Made by a program: the position numbers and the translations under genes
The notes under the pieces: model-generated
The model's database searches: none
What the model saw: only the letters and a program-made list of their open reading frames with translations
What the model was told of the DNA's origin: nothing
From: Crossaster papposus
Lineage: Eukaryota; Echinodermata; Asteroidea; Velatida; Solasteridae
Direction: 5' to 3'
Assembly: GCA_037893245.1 (NCBI GenBank)
Contig: JBAIAA010000243.1
Span: forward strand, 1 to 64,000
DNA length: 64,000 nucleotides
In this document: positions 33,838 through 46,171 of the stretch, piece after piece
How positions within the stretch are numbered: position 1 is the stretch's first letter
Layout: every line of letters starts with the position of its first letter

Positions 33838-34785
33838 CGTGACCATTTTCATGTGATACTTTACAAAATAAGACGATATGTACTGGTAGTCTATTGCGAT
33901 GCAAGTACATGTACACTTTAATGTCATTTGACATGTACAACATGTTTTCGACAGATTTGCTACTTGGTGTATTCAAATATTCTATATTATTCACCTCAGT
34001 GTAGTTCACCATTGAAATATTTGGGTCATAAAAGTACATGACTGACTTTAACTCGATATACGGAACAAACACACGGGAAAGATAACATGAATATGTCAAT
34101 TAGTATTTGTGAAACAAAATGATACCATGTCCATAAATCGTAAATGTCATTACATGTATTTGACATTTGTTTCTGTTTACTCGACCAACGTAATTTTCAA
34201 CTTCTTCAATAATTTGAACTCTCACTTCAGAAAAACAAAAATCGTTTAAACATAATACAAAGTTACTTACTTTTATTAAAAATACAAACAAAAAGTTCGG
34301 CAGAATTGTCTTCTCGGATTGACGTTATTGTCAAGACCCTTTGTTTTCGGTGAAACGAAACGAAAAATCGGATCGTACACAAAAAACATCGAGTGATGTC
34401 GTTATAGTTTTGTTCTATGTGGATGATTGGTTAAAGGCATATTTTATTTAAAATGAAAACTCGATACTATAATTGTTTACAAAAGAGGTTTTTTTGGAGC
34501 TCGTTTTTACATGGATGTGTATAAACAACAGTATGAAATATTAATAGCTTAATTGCTATTCTGATGCCACACGTCGACGCACAGCAAAAAAAAGATAAAA
34601 CAACTTCATTTGAAGCTCTGTGAGTACTTAGGCGGAAGACTATGCAATAACCAATACAGTTTTATAAATATTTTAAAGTAATATATTTATAAAGGATTGA
34701 ACAAGAACAACAAAAAACACCTTTGAATTTGTACGATGTGTTATATTTCAAATATGTGTTATATATTTTAGGATTTATATAGTTG
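33838..34785 (+). repeat. About 930-bp dispersed repeat, copy 2
   Basis: Same orientation and near-identical to 13826-14752. It carries an extra piece near 34465-34495 (ctataattgtttacaaaag). Confidence 0.8.
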
Positions 34786-35356
34786 TTGGATTTTCCGTTT
34801 TACGTCTTTCGCAGTCTGTTAAAAACTAACAATTTTAACAGGTTTACCGTGCTAAAATTAGTGGGAATAGAGTCCTTGTTTGTACGTCTACCTAATCTGG
34901 AATCCAAGATATTAAATGTTATGCTTTTCAAGATGGCAGTTGGCAGCCAAAAATGATAGAGATCGTACACAGATAAATTGTTGAATTTAACGAATAGCGG
35001 TGAATTTAACGAATGGCGTTTTCATCACCGTGATCGCGTGTTTTGGTTTTATTACCAGAAATAATTAATAATAATTAATAATAACCCGAATTTTACCTTA
35101 TCCTGGAAATTGGTCTAACCACGTTTGTTGTTATCATATCCATATTATTATTCATATCCGCATCGCACACACACATCACGACATGAACAAGATATGTAAG
35201 ATGGCTGTCCACACGTTCGAACGATACCTGTCCCAAAAGAATGTCCTAGCAAGCAATCACCTTTCCTTGGATAATTTCGGGTTTTACACACCTACTTCTA
35301 CTCTCTTCAAGAAAACAGTGCGGTTTTCCGTTTTATGGCGTACAATTATCAAGCCA
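34786..35356. other. No gene seen
   Basis: AT-rich intronic DNA with an aataattaat microsatellite at 35058-35085. The frame at 35183-35410 runs into the next repeat and has no domain. Confidence 0.5.
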
Positions 35357-36038
35357 GAAATCAGTGTCAAAAAGATCGGACGTGTTTTTACAACTCGGAT
35401 GCTTTCCTAATTCGGATGCTTTTTGCAAACTCGGATGCTTTTCTAATTCAGGAATGAATTCGTAATTCGGATGCTTTTTTGTAAACTCGGATGCTTTTTT
35501 TAATTCAGGTGCTTTTTTAATTCGGATGCTTTTCTAGTTCGGATGCTTTTCGTAATCTTGATGCTTTTTTAATTCGGATGCTTTTCTAGTTTGAATGCTT
35601 TTTGTAAACTCGGATGCTTTTTGCAAACCTCACATATTCGCAAATCGGATGCTTTCCCAATCCGGCACTAGAGTGGCCCTGAAAGGACATCACACATCGC
35701 AGATTCTGCGCGAATTTGAACGAAGACAAACATGTTATCGCATATATCCAAGCATATATAGGCTATCTGAGATGTGGGACGATTTTATTGTAGATTTCTG
35801 CACAGAATTATGTGATGGCGAATATTTTCTGCGCAGATTTTGTTAAAGTCCCATATTTGTATTTAGATTTCAAGTTCTGCGCAGATTTCTCAGTACGCAA
35901 ATTTGTGCGATTTTGCACGGATGGGCACCTACATGTACATTTTATGATTGCACATTTCTGCGCCGCTATGTCGCACTACTTACGTACAGAAGATTTATAT
36001 GCCGATTTATGTGCACATTTCTGCGATGTCAGTACGAT

Positions 36039-36132
36039 GAGGGGGGGGTGGGGGGGGGGGGGGAGGGGTGGGGGGAGAGGAGAGGGGGGGGGGGGGGGGG
36101 GGGGGGGGTGGGGGGGGGGGGGGGTGGGGGGT
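36039..36132 (+). repeat. Long G-rich tract
   Basis: About 95 bases of nearly pure G with a few T and A. Faces the C tract at 36367-36437 and could pair with it. Confidence 0.9.
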
Positions 36133-36366
36133 GCGCCACCATTGTTGGGTCGCATCTCATTCCCACCGTATACTAGACTGCATTGCAGCGCGCACAAATC
36201 ACAGGCACGCGCCGCAAACCCAATATGCAATGCACAACCTCGGTGATACAAAGTGTACTGTATAAAATACGACTTTAAAACAGATATTTAATTTCTCATT
36301 ATTTCGAGCACCCCTACTTTTTAAATGAAAGAGTCACACGAGGCAGCCGTTCGTACTCGGCTAAGC

Positions 36367-36437
36367 CCCCCCCCCCCCCCCCACCCCCCCCCTTACCTCG
36401 TGCCCCTCCCCCCCCCCCCCCCCCCCCCCCCCCCCCT
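36367..36437 (+). repeat. Long C-rich tract
   Basis: Two runs of C separated by ttacctcgtgcccctc. Roughly the inverse of the G-rich tract in the opposite arm. Confidence 0.9.
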
Positions 36438-36993
36438 ATACCTCGTGCGATACAATTTTTACTTTATGTGCTAACATCAGATAAATGTGCACATAAATCT
36501 GCATATAATTCTGCTATACGTGAGTGCGACATACATAGCTGCGTAGAAAATGTGCAATGAAAATGTACATGTAGGTGCCCTTCCGTGCGACATGGCACAA
36601 ATTCGCGTACCGTGAGAAATCTGCGCAGAACTTAAAATCTAACCAAAAAAATATGCGATTTTTCAAAAATCTGCGCAGAAAATATTCGCATTTACATAAA
36701 TCTGTGCAGAAATCTACAATAAAATCTTCCACATCTCAGAAATATGCTTAGCTATTATGCGATAACAATATTTGTCATCGTTCAAATTCGCGCAGAATGC
36801 GCGACATCGCAGAATCTGCGACGTGTGATGTCCTTTCAGGGCCACCCTAGTGCCGGATTGGGAAAGCATCCGGTTTGCAAATATGTTCGGTTTGCAAAAA
36901 GCATCCGAATTTAACTAAAAAAACATCCGAATTAACAAAGAATCTGAGTTTACAAAAAGCATCCAAACTAAAAAAGCAACCGAAATAAACTAG

Positions 36994-39900
36994 ACATGTG
37001 TTTGTGGACAAACACAGAGCTGTTTCGGATGTCTAAGATAACTTTCATTATGTGTGTGCCAAGTCTTAAATCGATTGGATTTGTCAATTTTCCAAGATAT
37101 ATAAGTTGAAAAATACGTGTACAAATCCTATGGGAAAAACTGCACCTTTAAAGTGACGTCACATGACACCCGATGATGTCATCATGATGTCATCTTAATT
37201 TTCGTCTATTACACATTCTGGAATACTTGCATACCAAGTTTGGCCCCAATCAGACATGTACTTCCAGAGATAGAGGATCCTAAAATCTGCCCCTTTAATG
37301 TGACGTCATATGACCCACGATGACGTCATCCTGACGATTTCCCCCTTGGCCCTCCTGGGTATGGTGGTCGAGGTGTGTGCCAAGTCCGAAGTCGATCGGA
37401 TTTACCAAATTGTCAAATTCAATAGTCTGAAGAAAAACGTGTACAAAACCTATGGAGAAAATTGAACCTTTAATGTGACGTCACATGACACCCGATGATG
37501 TCATAATTACGTCATCTTAATTTTCGTCTATAACACATCCTCGAATACTTGCAAACCAAATTTGACCCCAATCGGACGTGTACTTCCAGAGATAGAGGGT
37601 CTTAAAAACTTCACCTTTTGTGTAACGTCACATGACCCACGATGACGTCATCATGACAATTTTTCTCCTGGACTTTCTGGGGATGGTGGTCGAGGTGTGT
37701 GCTAAGTTTCAAGTCAATCGGATTCACCAAACTGTCAAATTAAATAGTCTGAAGAAAAACGTGTACAAAACCTATGGGGAAAAATTGCACCTTTAACGTG
37801 ACGTCACGTGACCAAGAATTATGTAATCGCGACGAATTTGTTCTAGGACCGTCCTTGGGTGGTTGTCTAAATGTATGCCAAGTCTCAAGTCGATCGGATT
37901 TACCAAAGTGTCAAAGTGCTATGCCAGAAAAAAATGACAAAAAAGAAAAAAAAAAAAAAGAAAAAAAAAGAAAAGAAACTAGACATGTGTTTGTGGACAA
38001 ACACAGAGCTGTTTCGGGTTTCGAAAATGACTTTCAATATGTGGGTGGTGGTCTTAGTGTTTGTTAAGTCTGAAGTCGATTAGATTTACCCCAGTGCCAA
38101 AGATATATTGGTTGAACAAAACGTGTACGAATCCTATGGGGAAAACTACACCTTTAATGTGACGTTACATGACCCACGATGACGTCATCCCGACATCATC
38201 CTAATTTTCGCCTATAACACATCCTGGAATACATGAATACCAAGTTTGACCCCAATCGGACCTGTACTTCTAGAGATAAAGGGCCCTAACAATTGTACCT
38301 TTAATGTGACGTCACATGACCCCGGATGACGTAATCATGACAATTTTCCTCTTGGCCCTCCTGAGGATAGTGGTTGAGGTTTGTATTAAGTCCAAAGTCA
38401 ATCAGATTTACCAAAGTGTCAAAGTCAATAGTCTGGAGGAAAACGTGTACAAAACCAATGGGAAAAAATTGCACCTTTAAAGTGACGTCACATGACCCAC
38501 GATGACGTCATCATGACGTCACCTCAATTTATACCTGTAACACATCCCCTAATACTTGCATACCACGTTTGACCCCAATCGGACTTGTACTTCAAGATAA
38601 AGAGGGTCTTTTAAAATCACCTTTAATGTGACGTCACATGACCTACATGACGTCATCCTGACGAATTTCATCTTGGCACTCCTGGGGACGGTGGTTGAGG
38701 TGTGTGCTAAGTCTCAAGTCGATCAAATTTACGAAAGTGTCAAAGTAAATAGTCTAAAGAAAAACGTGTACAAAACCTATGGGGGAACATTTTCACCTTT
38801 AACGTGAAGTCACGTGACCTTGAATAAAGTAATCGTGACGAATTTCTTCTAGGACCGTCTGTGAATGGTGGTCTAAGTGTGTGCCAAGTCTCAAGTCGAT
38901 CGGATTTACTAAAGTGTCAAAGTCAATAGTCTAAACAAAAACGTGTACAAAACCAATGGGAGAAAAATGTGAACCTTTAATGTGACGTCACGTGACCTTG
39001 AATGACGCAATCGTGCCGAATTTATTTCAGAAACATCTGGGGGTGGTATTCTAAGTGTATGCCAAGTTTCAAGTCGGTCGGATTTACCGAAGTGCCAAAG
39101 TCAATAGTCTAAAGAAAAACGTGTACAAAACCTATGGGGACAAATTGAACCTTTAACGTGACGTCACGTGACCTTGAATGACGCAATCGTGCCAAATTTC
39201 TTCTAGGACCATCTGTGGGTGGTGTTCTAAGTGTATGCCAAGTCTTAAGTCGATCGGGTTTACCAAAGTGCCAAAGTGTATTGGCAGAACAAACGTGTGT
39301 AAATCCTATGGGTAAAAACACTGAAAGTGGAAAAAAAAAAAAAAAAGAACTAGACATGTGTTTGTGGACAAACACAGAGCTGTTTCGACTGTCTAACGTT
39401 ACTTTCAATATGTGTGCTATAGGTCTATGTGTGTGCCAAGTCTGAAGTCGATTGGATTTACACAAGTGCAAAAGATAAATTAGTTGAAAAAAACATGTAC
39501 AAATCCTATGGAGAAAAATTGAACCTTTAATGTGACGTCACATGATACCCGATGATGTCATCATGATGTCATCTAAATTTTCGTCTGTAACACATCCTGG
39601 AATATGTGCATACCAAGTTTGACCCCAATCAAACATGTACTTCCATAGATTGGGGGTCCTAAAAACTACACCTTTAATGTGACGTCACATGATACCCGAT
39701 GATGTCATCATGATGTCATCTTAATTTTCGTCTGTAACACATCCTGGAATACTTGCATACCAAGTTTGACCCCAATCGGACATGTACTTCTAGAGATAGA
39801 GGGTCCTTAAAACTAAACCTTTAATGTGACGTCACATGACCCACGATGACGTCATTATTACGATTTTTCCCTTGGCCCTCCTGGTGATGGTGGTCGAGTT

Positions 39901-42900
39901 ATGTGCTAAGTCTGAAGTCGATAAAATTCACGAAAGTGTCAAAGTCAATAGTCTAAAGAAAAACGTGTACAAACCCTATGGGAAAAAAAATTGCACCTTT
40001 AACTTCACGTCACGTGACCTTGAATGACGCAATCGTGCCATATTTATTTCAGAAACATCTGGGGGTGGTATTCTAAGTGTATGCCAAGTTTCAAGTCGGT
40101 CGGATTTACCGAAGTGCCAAAGTCAATAGTCTGAAGAAAAACGTGTACAAAACCTATGGGGAAAATTAAACCTTTAACGTGACGTCACGTGACCTTGAAT
40201 GACGCAATCGAGCCAAATTTCTTCTAGGACCATCTGTGGGTGGAGGTCTAAGTGTATACCAAGTCTCAAGTCGATTGGATTTAGCAAAGTGCCAAAGTGT
40301 ATTGGCAGAACAAACGTGTGTAAATCCTATGGGTAAAAACACTGAAAGTGGAAAAAAAAAAAAAAAAAAAAAACTAGACATGTGTTTGTGGACAAACACA
40401 GAGCTGTTTCGGGTTTTTAAAATTGACTTTCAATATTTGTGTGGTGGTCTAAGTGTGTGCCAAGTCTGAAGTCGATCGGATTTACCAAGTGCCAAAAATA
40501 TTGTTGGTTGAAAAAAACATGTACAAATCCTATAGGAAAAACTGCACCTTTAATGTGATGTCACGTGATACCCGATGATGTCATCATGATCTCATCTTAA
40601 TTTTCGTCTGTAACACATCCTGGAATGCTTGCATACCAAGTTTAACCCCAATCGGGCCTGTACTTCCAGAGATAGAGGGTCCTAAAAATTGCACCTTTAA
40701 TGTGACGTCACATGACACCCGATGACGTCATCATAATGTCATCTTAATTTGTGTCTGTAACTCATCCTGGAATACATGAATACCAAGTTTGACCCCAATC
40801 GGACCTGTACTTCCAGAGATAGAGGGTCCTACAAACTGCACCTTTAATGTGACGTCACATGACACCCGATGACGTCATCATAATGTCATCTAATTTTTGT
40901 CTATAACTCATCCTGGAATACATGAATACTAAGTTTGACCCTAATCGGACCTGTACTTCCAGAGATAGAGGGTCCTAAAATCTGCCCCTTTAATGTGACG
41001 TCACATGACCCACGATGACGTTATCCTGACGATTTTCCCCTTGGCCCTCCTGGGTATGGTGGTCGAGGTGTGTGCTAAGTCTGAAGTCGATCGGATTTAC
41101 CAAATTGTCAAGTTCAATAGTTTGAAGAAAAACGTGTACAAAACCTATGGAGAAAATTGAACCTTTAATGTGACGTCACATGACACCCGATGATGTCATA
41201 ATTACGTCATCTTAATTTTCGTCTATAACACATCCTCGAATACTTGCAAACCATGTTTGACCCCAACCGGACTTGTACTTTTAGAGTTAGAGGGTCTTAA
41301 AAACTACACCTTTAATGTGACGTCACATGACCCGCGATGACGTCATATTGATTGTTTTTCTCTTGGCCCTCCTAAGGATGGCGGTCGAGGTCTGTGCTAA
41401 GTCTCAAGTCGATCAAGTCTACGAAAGTGTCAAAGTCAATAGTCTGAAGAAAAACGTGTACAAACCCAATGGGGAAAAAAATTGCACCTTTAACGTCACG
41501 TCACGTGACCTTGAATGACGCAATCGTACCGAATTTCTTCAAGAGCCATCTGTGGGTGGTGTTCTAAGTGTATACCAAGTTTCAAGTCGGTCGGATATAC
41601 CAAAGTGTCAAAGTCAAGAGTCTAAAGAAAAACGTGTACAAAACCTATGGGGAATATTTTACCTTTAACATGACGTCACGTGACCTTGAATGACGTAATC
41701 GCGACGAATTTCTTCTAGGACCGTCCTTGGGTGGTTGTCTAAATGTATGCCAAGTCTCAAGTCGATCGCATTTACTAAAGTGTCAAAGTGCTATGGCAGA
41801 ACAAACGTGTGTAAATCCTATGGGTAAAAACACTGAAAGTGGGAAAAAAAAAAAAAAAAAAAAAAACTAGACATGTGTTTGTGGACAAACACAGAGCTGT
41901 TTCGGATGTCTAAGATAACTTTCATTATGTGTGTGCCAAGTCTGAAATCGATTGGATTTGTCAATTTTCCCAAGATATATAAGTTGAAAAATACGTGTAC
42001 AAATCCTATGGGAAAAACTGCACCTTTAAAGTGACGTCACATGACACCCGATGATGTCATCATGATGTCATCTTAATTTTCGTCTATTACACATTCTGGA
42101 ATACTTGCATACCAAGTTTGGCCCCAATCAGACATGTACTTCCAGAGATAGAGGGTCCTAAAATCTGCCCCTTTAATGTGACGTCATATGACCCACGATG
42201 ACGTCATCCTGACGATTTCCCCCTTGGCCCTCCTGGGTATGGTGGTCGAGGTGTGTGCCAAGTCCGAAGTCGATCGGATTTACCAAATTGTCAAATTCAA
42301 TAGTCTGAAGAAAAACGTGTACAAAACCTATGGAGAAAATTGAACCTTTAATGTGACGTCACATGACACCCGATGATGTCATAATTACGTCATCTTAATT
42401 TTCGTCTATAACACATCCTCGAATACTTGCAAACCAAATTTGACCCCAATCGGACGTGTACTTCCAGAGATAGAGGGTCTTAAAAACTGCACCTTTTGTG
42501 TAACGTCACATGACCCACGATGACGTCATCATGACGATTTTTCTCCTGGACCTCCTGGGGATGGTGGTTGAGGTGTGTGCTAAGTTTCAAGTCAATCGGA
42601 TTCACCAAACTGTCAAATTAAATAGTCTGAAGAAAAACGTGTACAAAACCTATGGGGGAAAATTGCACCTTTAACGTGACGTCACGTGACCTTGAATGAC
42701 GGAATCGCGACGAATTTCTTCTAGGACTGTCCTTGGGTGGTTGTCTAAGTGTATGCCAAGTTTCAGGTCGATCGGATTCACCAAAGTGTCAAAGTGTATT
42801 GGCAGAAAAAACGTGTACAAATCCTATGGGAAAATGTGACAAAAAAAAAAAAAAACAAAAAAAAAACTAGACATGTGTTTGTGGACAAACACAGAGCTGT

Positions 42901-43576
42901 TTCGAGTGTCTAAAATTACTTTCAATATGTGTGTGGTGGTCTTTTGTGTGTGCCAAGTCTCAAGTCGATCAGATTTACTAAAGTGTCAAAGGCAATAGTC
43001 TAAAGAAAAACGTGTACAAAACCTATGGGACAAAAATTGAAACTTTAACGTGACGCCCCGTGACCTTGAATGACGTAATCGTGCCGAATTTATTCTAGGG
43101 CCGTCTGTTGATGGTGGTCTAAGTGTGTGCCAAGTCTCAAGTCGATCGGATTTACTAAAGTGTCAAAGTCAATAGTCTAAAGAAAAACGTGTACAAAACC
43201 AATGGGAGTAAAATGTGAACCTTTAATGTGACGTCACGTGACCTTGAATGACGCAATCGTGCCGAATTTCTTTCAGAAACATCTGGGGGGTGGTGTTCTC
43301 AGTGTATGCCAAGTTTCAAGTCGGTCGGATTTACCGAAGTGCCAAAGTCAATAGTCTAAAGAAAAACGTGTACAAACCCTATGGGGAAAATTAAACCTTT
43401 AACGTGACGTCACGTGACCTTGAATGACGCAATCAAGCCAAATTTCTTCTAGGACCATCTGTGGGTGGAGGTCTAAGTGTATACCAAGTCTCAAGTCGAT
43501 TGGATTTACCAAAGTGCCAAAGTGTATTGGCAGAACAAACGTGTGTAAATCCTATGGGTAAAAACACTGAAAGTGG

Positions 43577-43628
<52 letters not shown>

Positions 43629-43925
43629 CTTTAACGAAAACAAAAGCTGTTTCGGTGAAAAACCGAAACAGCTAAAAAAAAGAAAAAAAAAAAAAAGAAA
43701 AAAAAAAAATTTAACGAAAACAAAAGCTGTTTCGGCTGAAAGGCCGAAACAGCTAAAAAAAAAAGAAAAAAAAAAACTTTAACGAAAACAAAAGCTGTTT
43801 CGGTGAAAAACCGAAACAGCTAAAAAAAACTTTAACGAAAACAAAAGCTGTTTCGGTGAAAAACCGAAACAGCTAAAAAAAAAACTTTAACGAAAACAAA
43901 AGCTGTTTCGGCTGAAAGGCCGAAA
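36994..43925 (+). repeat. 6.9-kb array of CRE/E-box-bearing units
   Basis: Six cassettes start near 36994, 37976, 39349, 40373, 41866 and 42867, each with ctagacatgtgtttgtggac then aaacacagagctgtttcgg; all but the first are preceded by a poly-A run. Within cassettes, alternating units of about 147 and 176 bp each carry TGACGTCA or TCACGTGACC words next to acctttaa. Cassettes 1 and 5 are nearly identical, about 4.87 kb apart. The 3' end (43577-43925) is five copies of a hairpin made of AGCTGTTTCGG and its complement, separated by poly-A. It is not coding; the small frames (such as 41327-41518) are unit translations. The array sits inside intron 2 of the Methyltransf_FA gene. Confidence 0.9.
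43577..43925 (+). repeat. Hairpin-terminated poly-A repeats at the array end
   Basis: ctttaacgaaaacaaaagct followed by a stem tgtttcgg...ccgaaaca recurs five times (near 43631, 43711, 43777, 43829, 43884). The loops are tgaaaaa or ctgaaagg, and A-rich linkers shorten towards the right. The stem shares the gctgtttcgg word of the cassette starts. Confidence 0.85.
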
Positions 43926-44184
43926 CAGCTAAAAAGCATCCGATTTTTAAAACAACATCCGAGTTTACAAAAAGCATCCGAATTACGAAATCATCCGAAT
44001 TAGGAAAGCATACGAAATAGGGAAGCATCCGAGTTGTAAAAACACGTCCGATCTTTTTTACACTGATTCTGCTTCATATACAAGTGGCGATTGAGTATGG
44101 TACTCATCTCTATTTGAAAAGTCCTAATGGTATAATTCTGTTTGACTGGTCATTTTTGTATTTATATTTTGGGGTATTACACAG

Positions 44185-44346
44185 CTTGCTCGTTCACTTT
44201 GGAGGCATCCGACCCTGAAGGTGTCACGTTCATCTTGCAGCCGCTGAGGGTGCCTTTTCGGTTGGACTTCGATGTGAGGACAGGCCGTGATGCCAAAATA
44301 AATCTGGCGGAGGAAAATACAGAAGCGTCCGTCTTTGCCCAAATAA
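44185..44346 (+). CDS. Secreted Methyltransf_FA-domain protein, exon 3
   Basis: The acceptor is ttacacag at 44177-44184 and the donor A|GTGAGT at 44347; phase is 1 in and 1 out, 54 codons (residues 91-144). It encodes the N-terminal half of the Methyltransf_FA domain (PF12248): ACSFTLEASDPEGVTFILQP and then FRLDFDVRTGRDAKINLAEE. In this family the half forms beta strands ahead of a conserved GGWGN. The last codons read VFAQI, and the split codon completes with exon 4 as I-LGGWGNT, matching the family pattern across the junction. This match is the best proof of the gene model. Confidence 0.85.
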
Positions 44347-44459
44347 GTGAGTGTCAGTGAGCTATTGTTTGGTTACTCATTTGACTTTCTTCAGTGAAAG
44401 GATTGTATCGCAAGAGCCATAAGGCATGGGATCGACGGTCTGGAGTTAGTTGAATTGGT

Positions 44460-44522
44460 GAGGGAGGGGTGGAGTGGGGTGGGGTGGGGTGGGGTGTGTG
44501 TGTGGGTGTGGGGGGGGGGGTG
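44460..44522 (+). repeat. ggggt/gt-rich low-complexity tract
   Basis: Repeats of ggggt and tg followed by a run of G, in intron 3. Confidence 0.85.
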
Positions 44523-45385
44523 CAACCTTTATTTCGTTTTGTGAAGCCTTTGAAACTTATTTGCCTTCAATATGCTTATTGCCCAAGTCCACGTGAATGT
44601 GTAATTTATTAGACAGAAACAAGCACTTTCCTACTTAGTTTTATCGGTCCTACTACTTCTAGTGAGTTACCTTAAAAACAAAATATGCCACAGATTGTTA
44701 CACGGTCGAAAAAAAGAACTAGGCCTACTAGTTTTACCAAAGCTTTGCCAATGTTACGATCAAAGAGAAAGTAAGCTTAAAAAACAATCTGATGATATAG
44801 GAAGGGTACTTCATGACGTCATAATGACGTCATAATCTTATAGTAGATCTAATAGTACAAAATAATCAATGACCATAAGCTGATTTGCTGTTGAAGTGAC
44901 GCAAAAAAATATTCTATTTTTGTCGATTATTGACATTTGTGCTACAATTCAGTATTTGTCGACATGACTGTGTTTTTCATAAAGACTAATCTTACTTGAA
45001 GCTGTGTGACTCTATTAATTTGGTCTTAACCACGTCAGATTATTTGTTCCTACCAGTTACTAGCTCAAAGACATCCAAACCTTGCAAACCATCCAAACAT
45101 CAATGTTGTTGGTTTTGGGTTATCACTAATAAAGTGAAACAACAAAATAACCAACATGACAAATCTTTGTTCTCCTATTTGCATAGGCATACGTGTACAC
45201 GTTCATCTTTTCCTTGGATGCATAAAGACAGAAATTTGAATTAAATGGTAAATGACTAAAACTGGTTAGGTAAAAACGTGCGCATGTTTTACTCGGATGA
45301 GATTGAATGTGAGTGTCGCCGGGTGGATTTGAATGAAAAATGTTTTTCTATTAGCCGGGAAAACCTATATTAAACAATAATAATA

Positions 45386-45705
45386 AAATCAACCGATGAC
45401 GTCATCAATATGTCATTTCGGAATTTAGCTACTGGTGACAGTGTCTCAACATTCCACCAAGTTTCATGACAATCAGACCTATACCCTTAATTATATGCGT
45501 TTAAACAAACTGCATTTTTGATGACGTTATTACGTACCTGCACGTAACATGCTTACAACATAAAGGTACAAAATTGAATAATTCATAGAAATGACGCCAT
45601 CATGACGTCACTTCAATTTACGTCTATAACACATTCCGGTCTACCTACATACCAAGTTTGAACCAATCGGACCCACTGTTCTCTAGATATATAGGACTTA
45701 AATGT
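45386..45705 (+). repeat. Diverged relics of the CRE-bearing unit
   Basis: Words such as gatgacgtcatc (near 45397), catgacgtcacttcaattta, gtctataacacattcc and taccaagtttgaaccaatcg match the array units at 36994-43925, but with many substitutions. They lie 1.3 kb outside the host transposon, so the family was present in this intron earlier or inserted twice. Two further TGACGTCAT words are at 44813-44837. Confidence 0.75.
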
Positions 45706-46171
45706 GTATATTTAAGTCCTGTCATGTCGACCCCGTCGCGTTTCTCTTCGAGACACGAGGTATTAATGGGGTCTTTACCCCAGTTAGGTTTTATGGGGAT
45801 ATGACTTTGTTTACTCTGGTTTTACTAGGCCAGAAGTGGGGGTGCAATAATATAATCTTATTGAAAACAAAGGCTCTCCCGTAACTTGCGGAAAAGTCTA
45901 TAATCATTATCAGGTTGGAAAATCAAAGAGACATAGCTGGGCTTCATTTACCACACCGAAAATGTTGTTTAAAACCCTTTCGTCATTTAGCTATTGACGG
46001 CTGGGCTGGACAGAAGTTAAGTCGGTCACCCGGGCCTGTTTTCACAATGACTCACCAGAATGCCATGAGTTGTTGAATGGGCGTTCAGACTCACATCGAG
46101 GCATCGTGACCTTTCTGGGCTCCGCAATTAATAAGTTCATAACATCGAAACCCTTTAGGTTTTTTCTATAG

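Larger units (their letters stand above)
35357..44076. mobile_element. Second cggatgcttttt-family palindromic element, split by a 6.9-kb array
   Basis: The left end (agaaatcagtgtcaaaaaga, 35357) and right end (tacactgattctgctt, to about 44076) match the ends of 23004-26528. The left arm (35370-36030) and the inner right arm (36450-36993) are inverted copies around poly-G/poly-C tracts. The remaining right arm (43932-44076) lies beyond the inserted CRE-motif array. Arm identity is much lower than in the 23004 element, so this copy is older. Confidence 0.75.

Noticed and set aside
35812..36251. Glycine- or proline-rich proteins across 36039-36130
   Set aside because: Caused by the poly-G tract in a transposon arm.
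37774..41518. Small plus-strand frames beginning MGKNCTFNVTSRD or similar
   Set aside because: They recur once per satellite unit and reflect the array sequence; no constraint evident.
36994..43925. CRISPR-like array
   Set aside because: Units are 147/176 bp, diverged and contain no short identical repeats with unique spacers; the DNA is eukaryotic.
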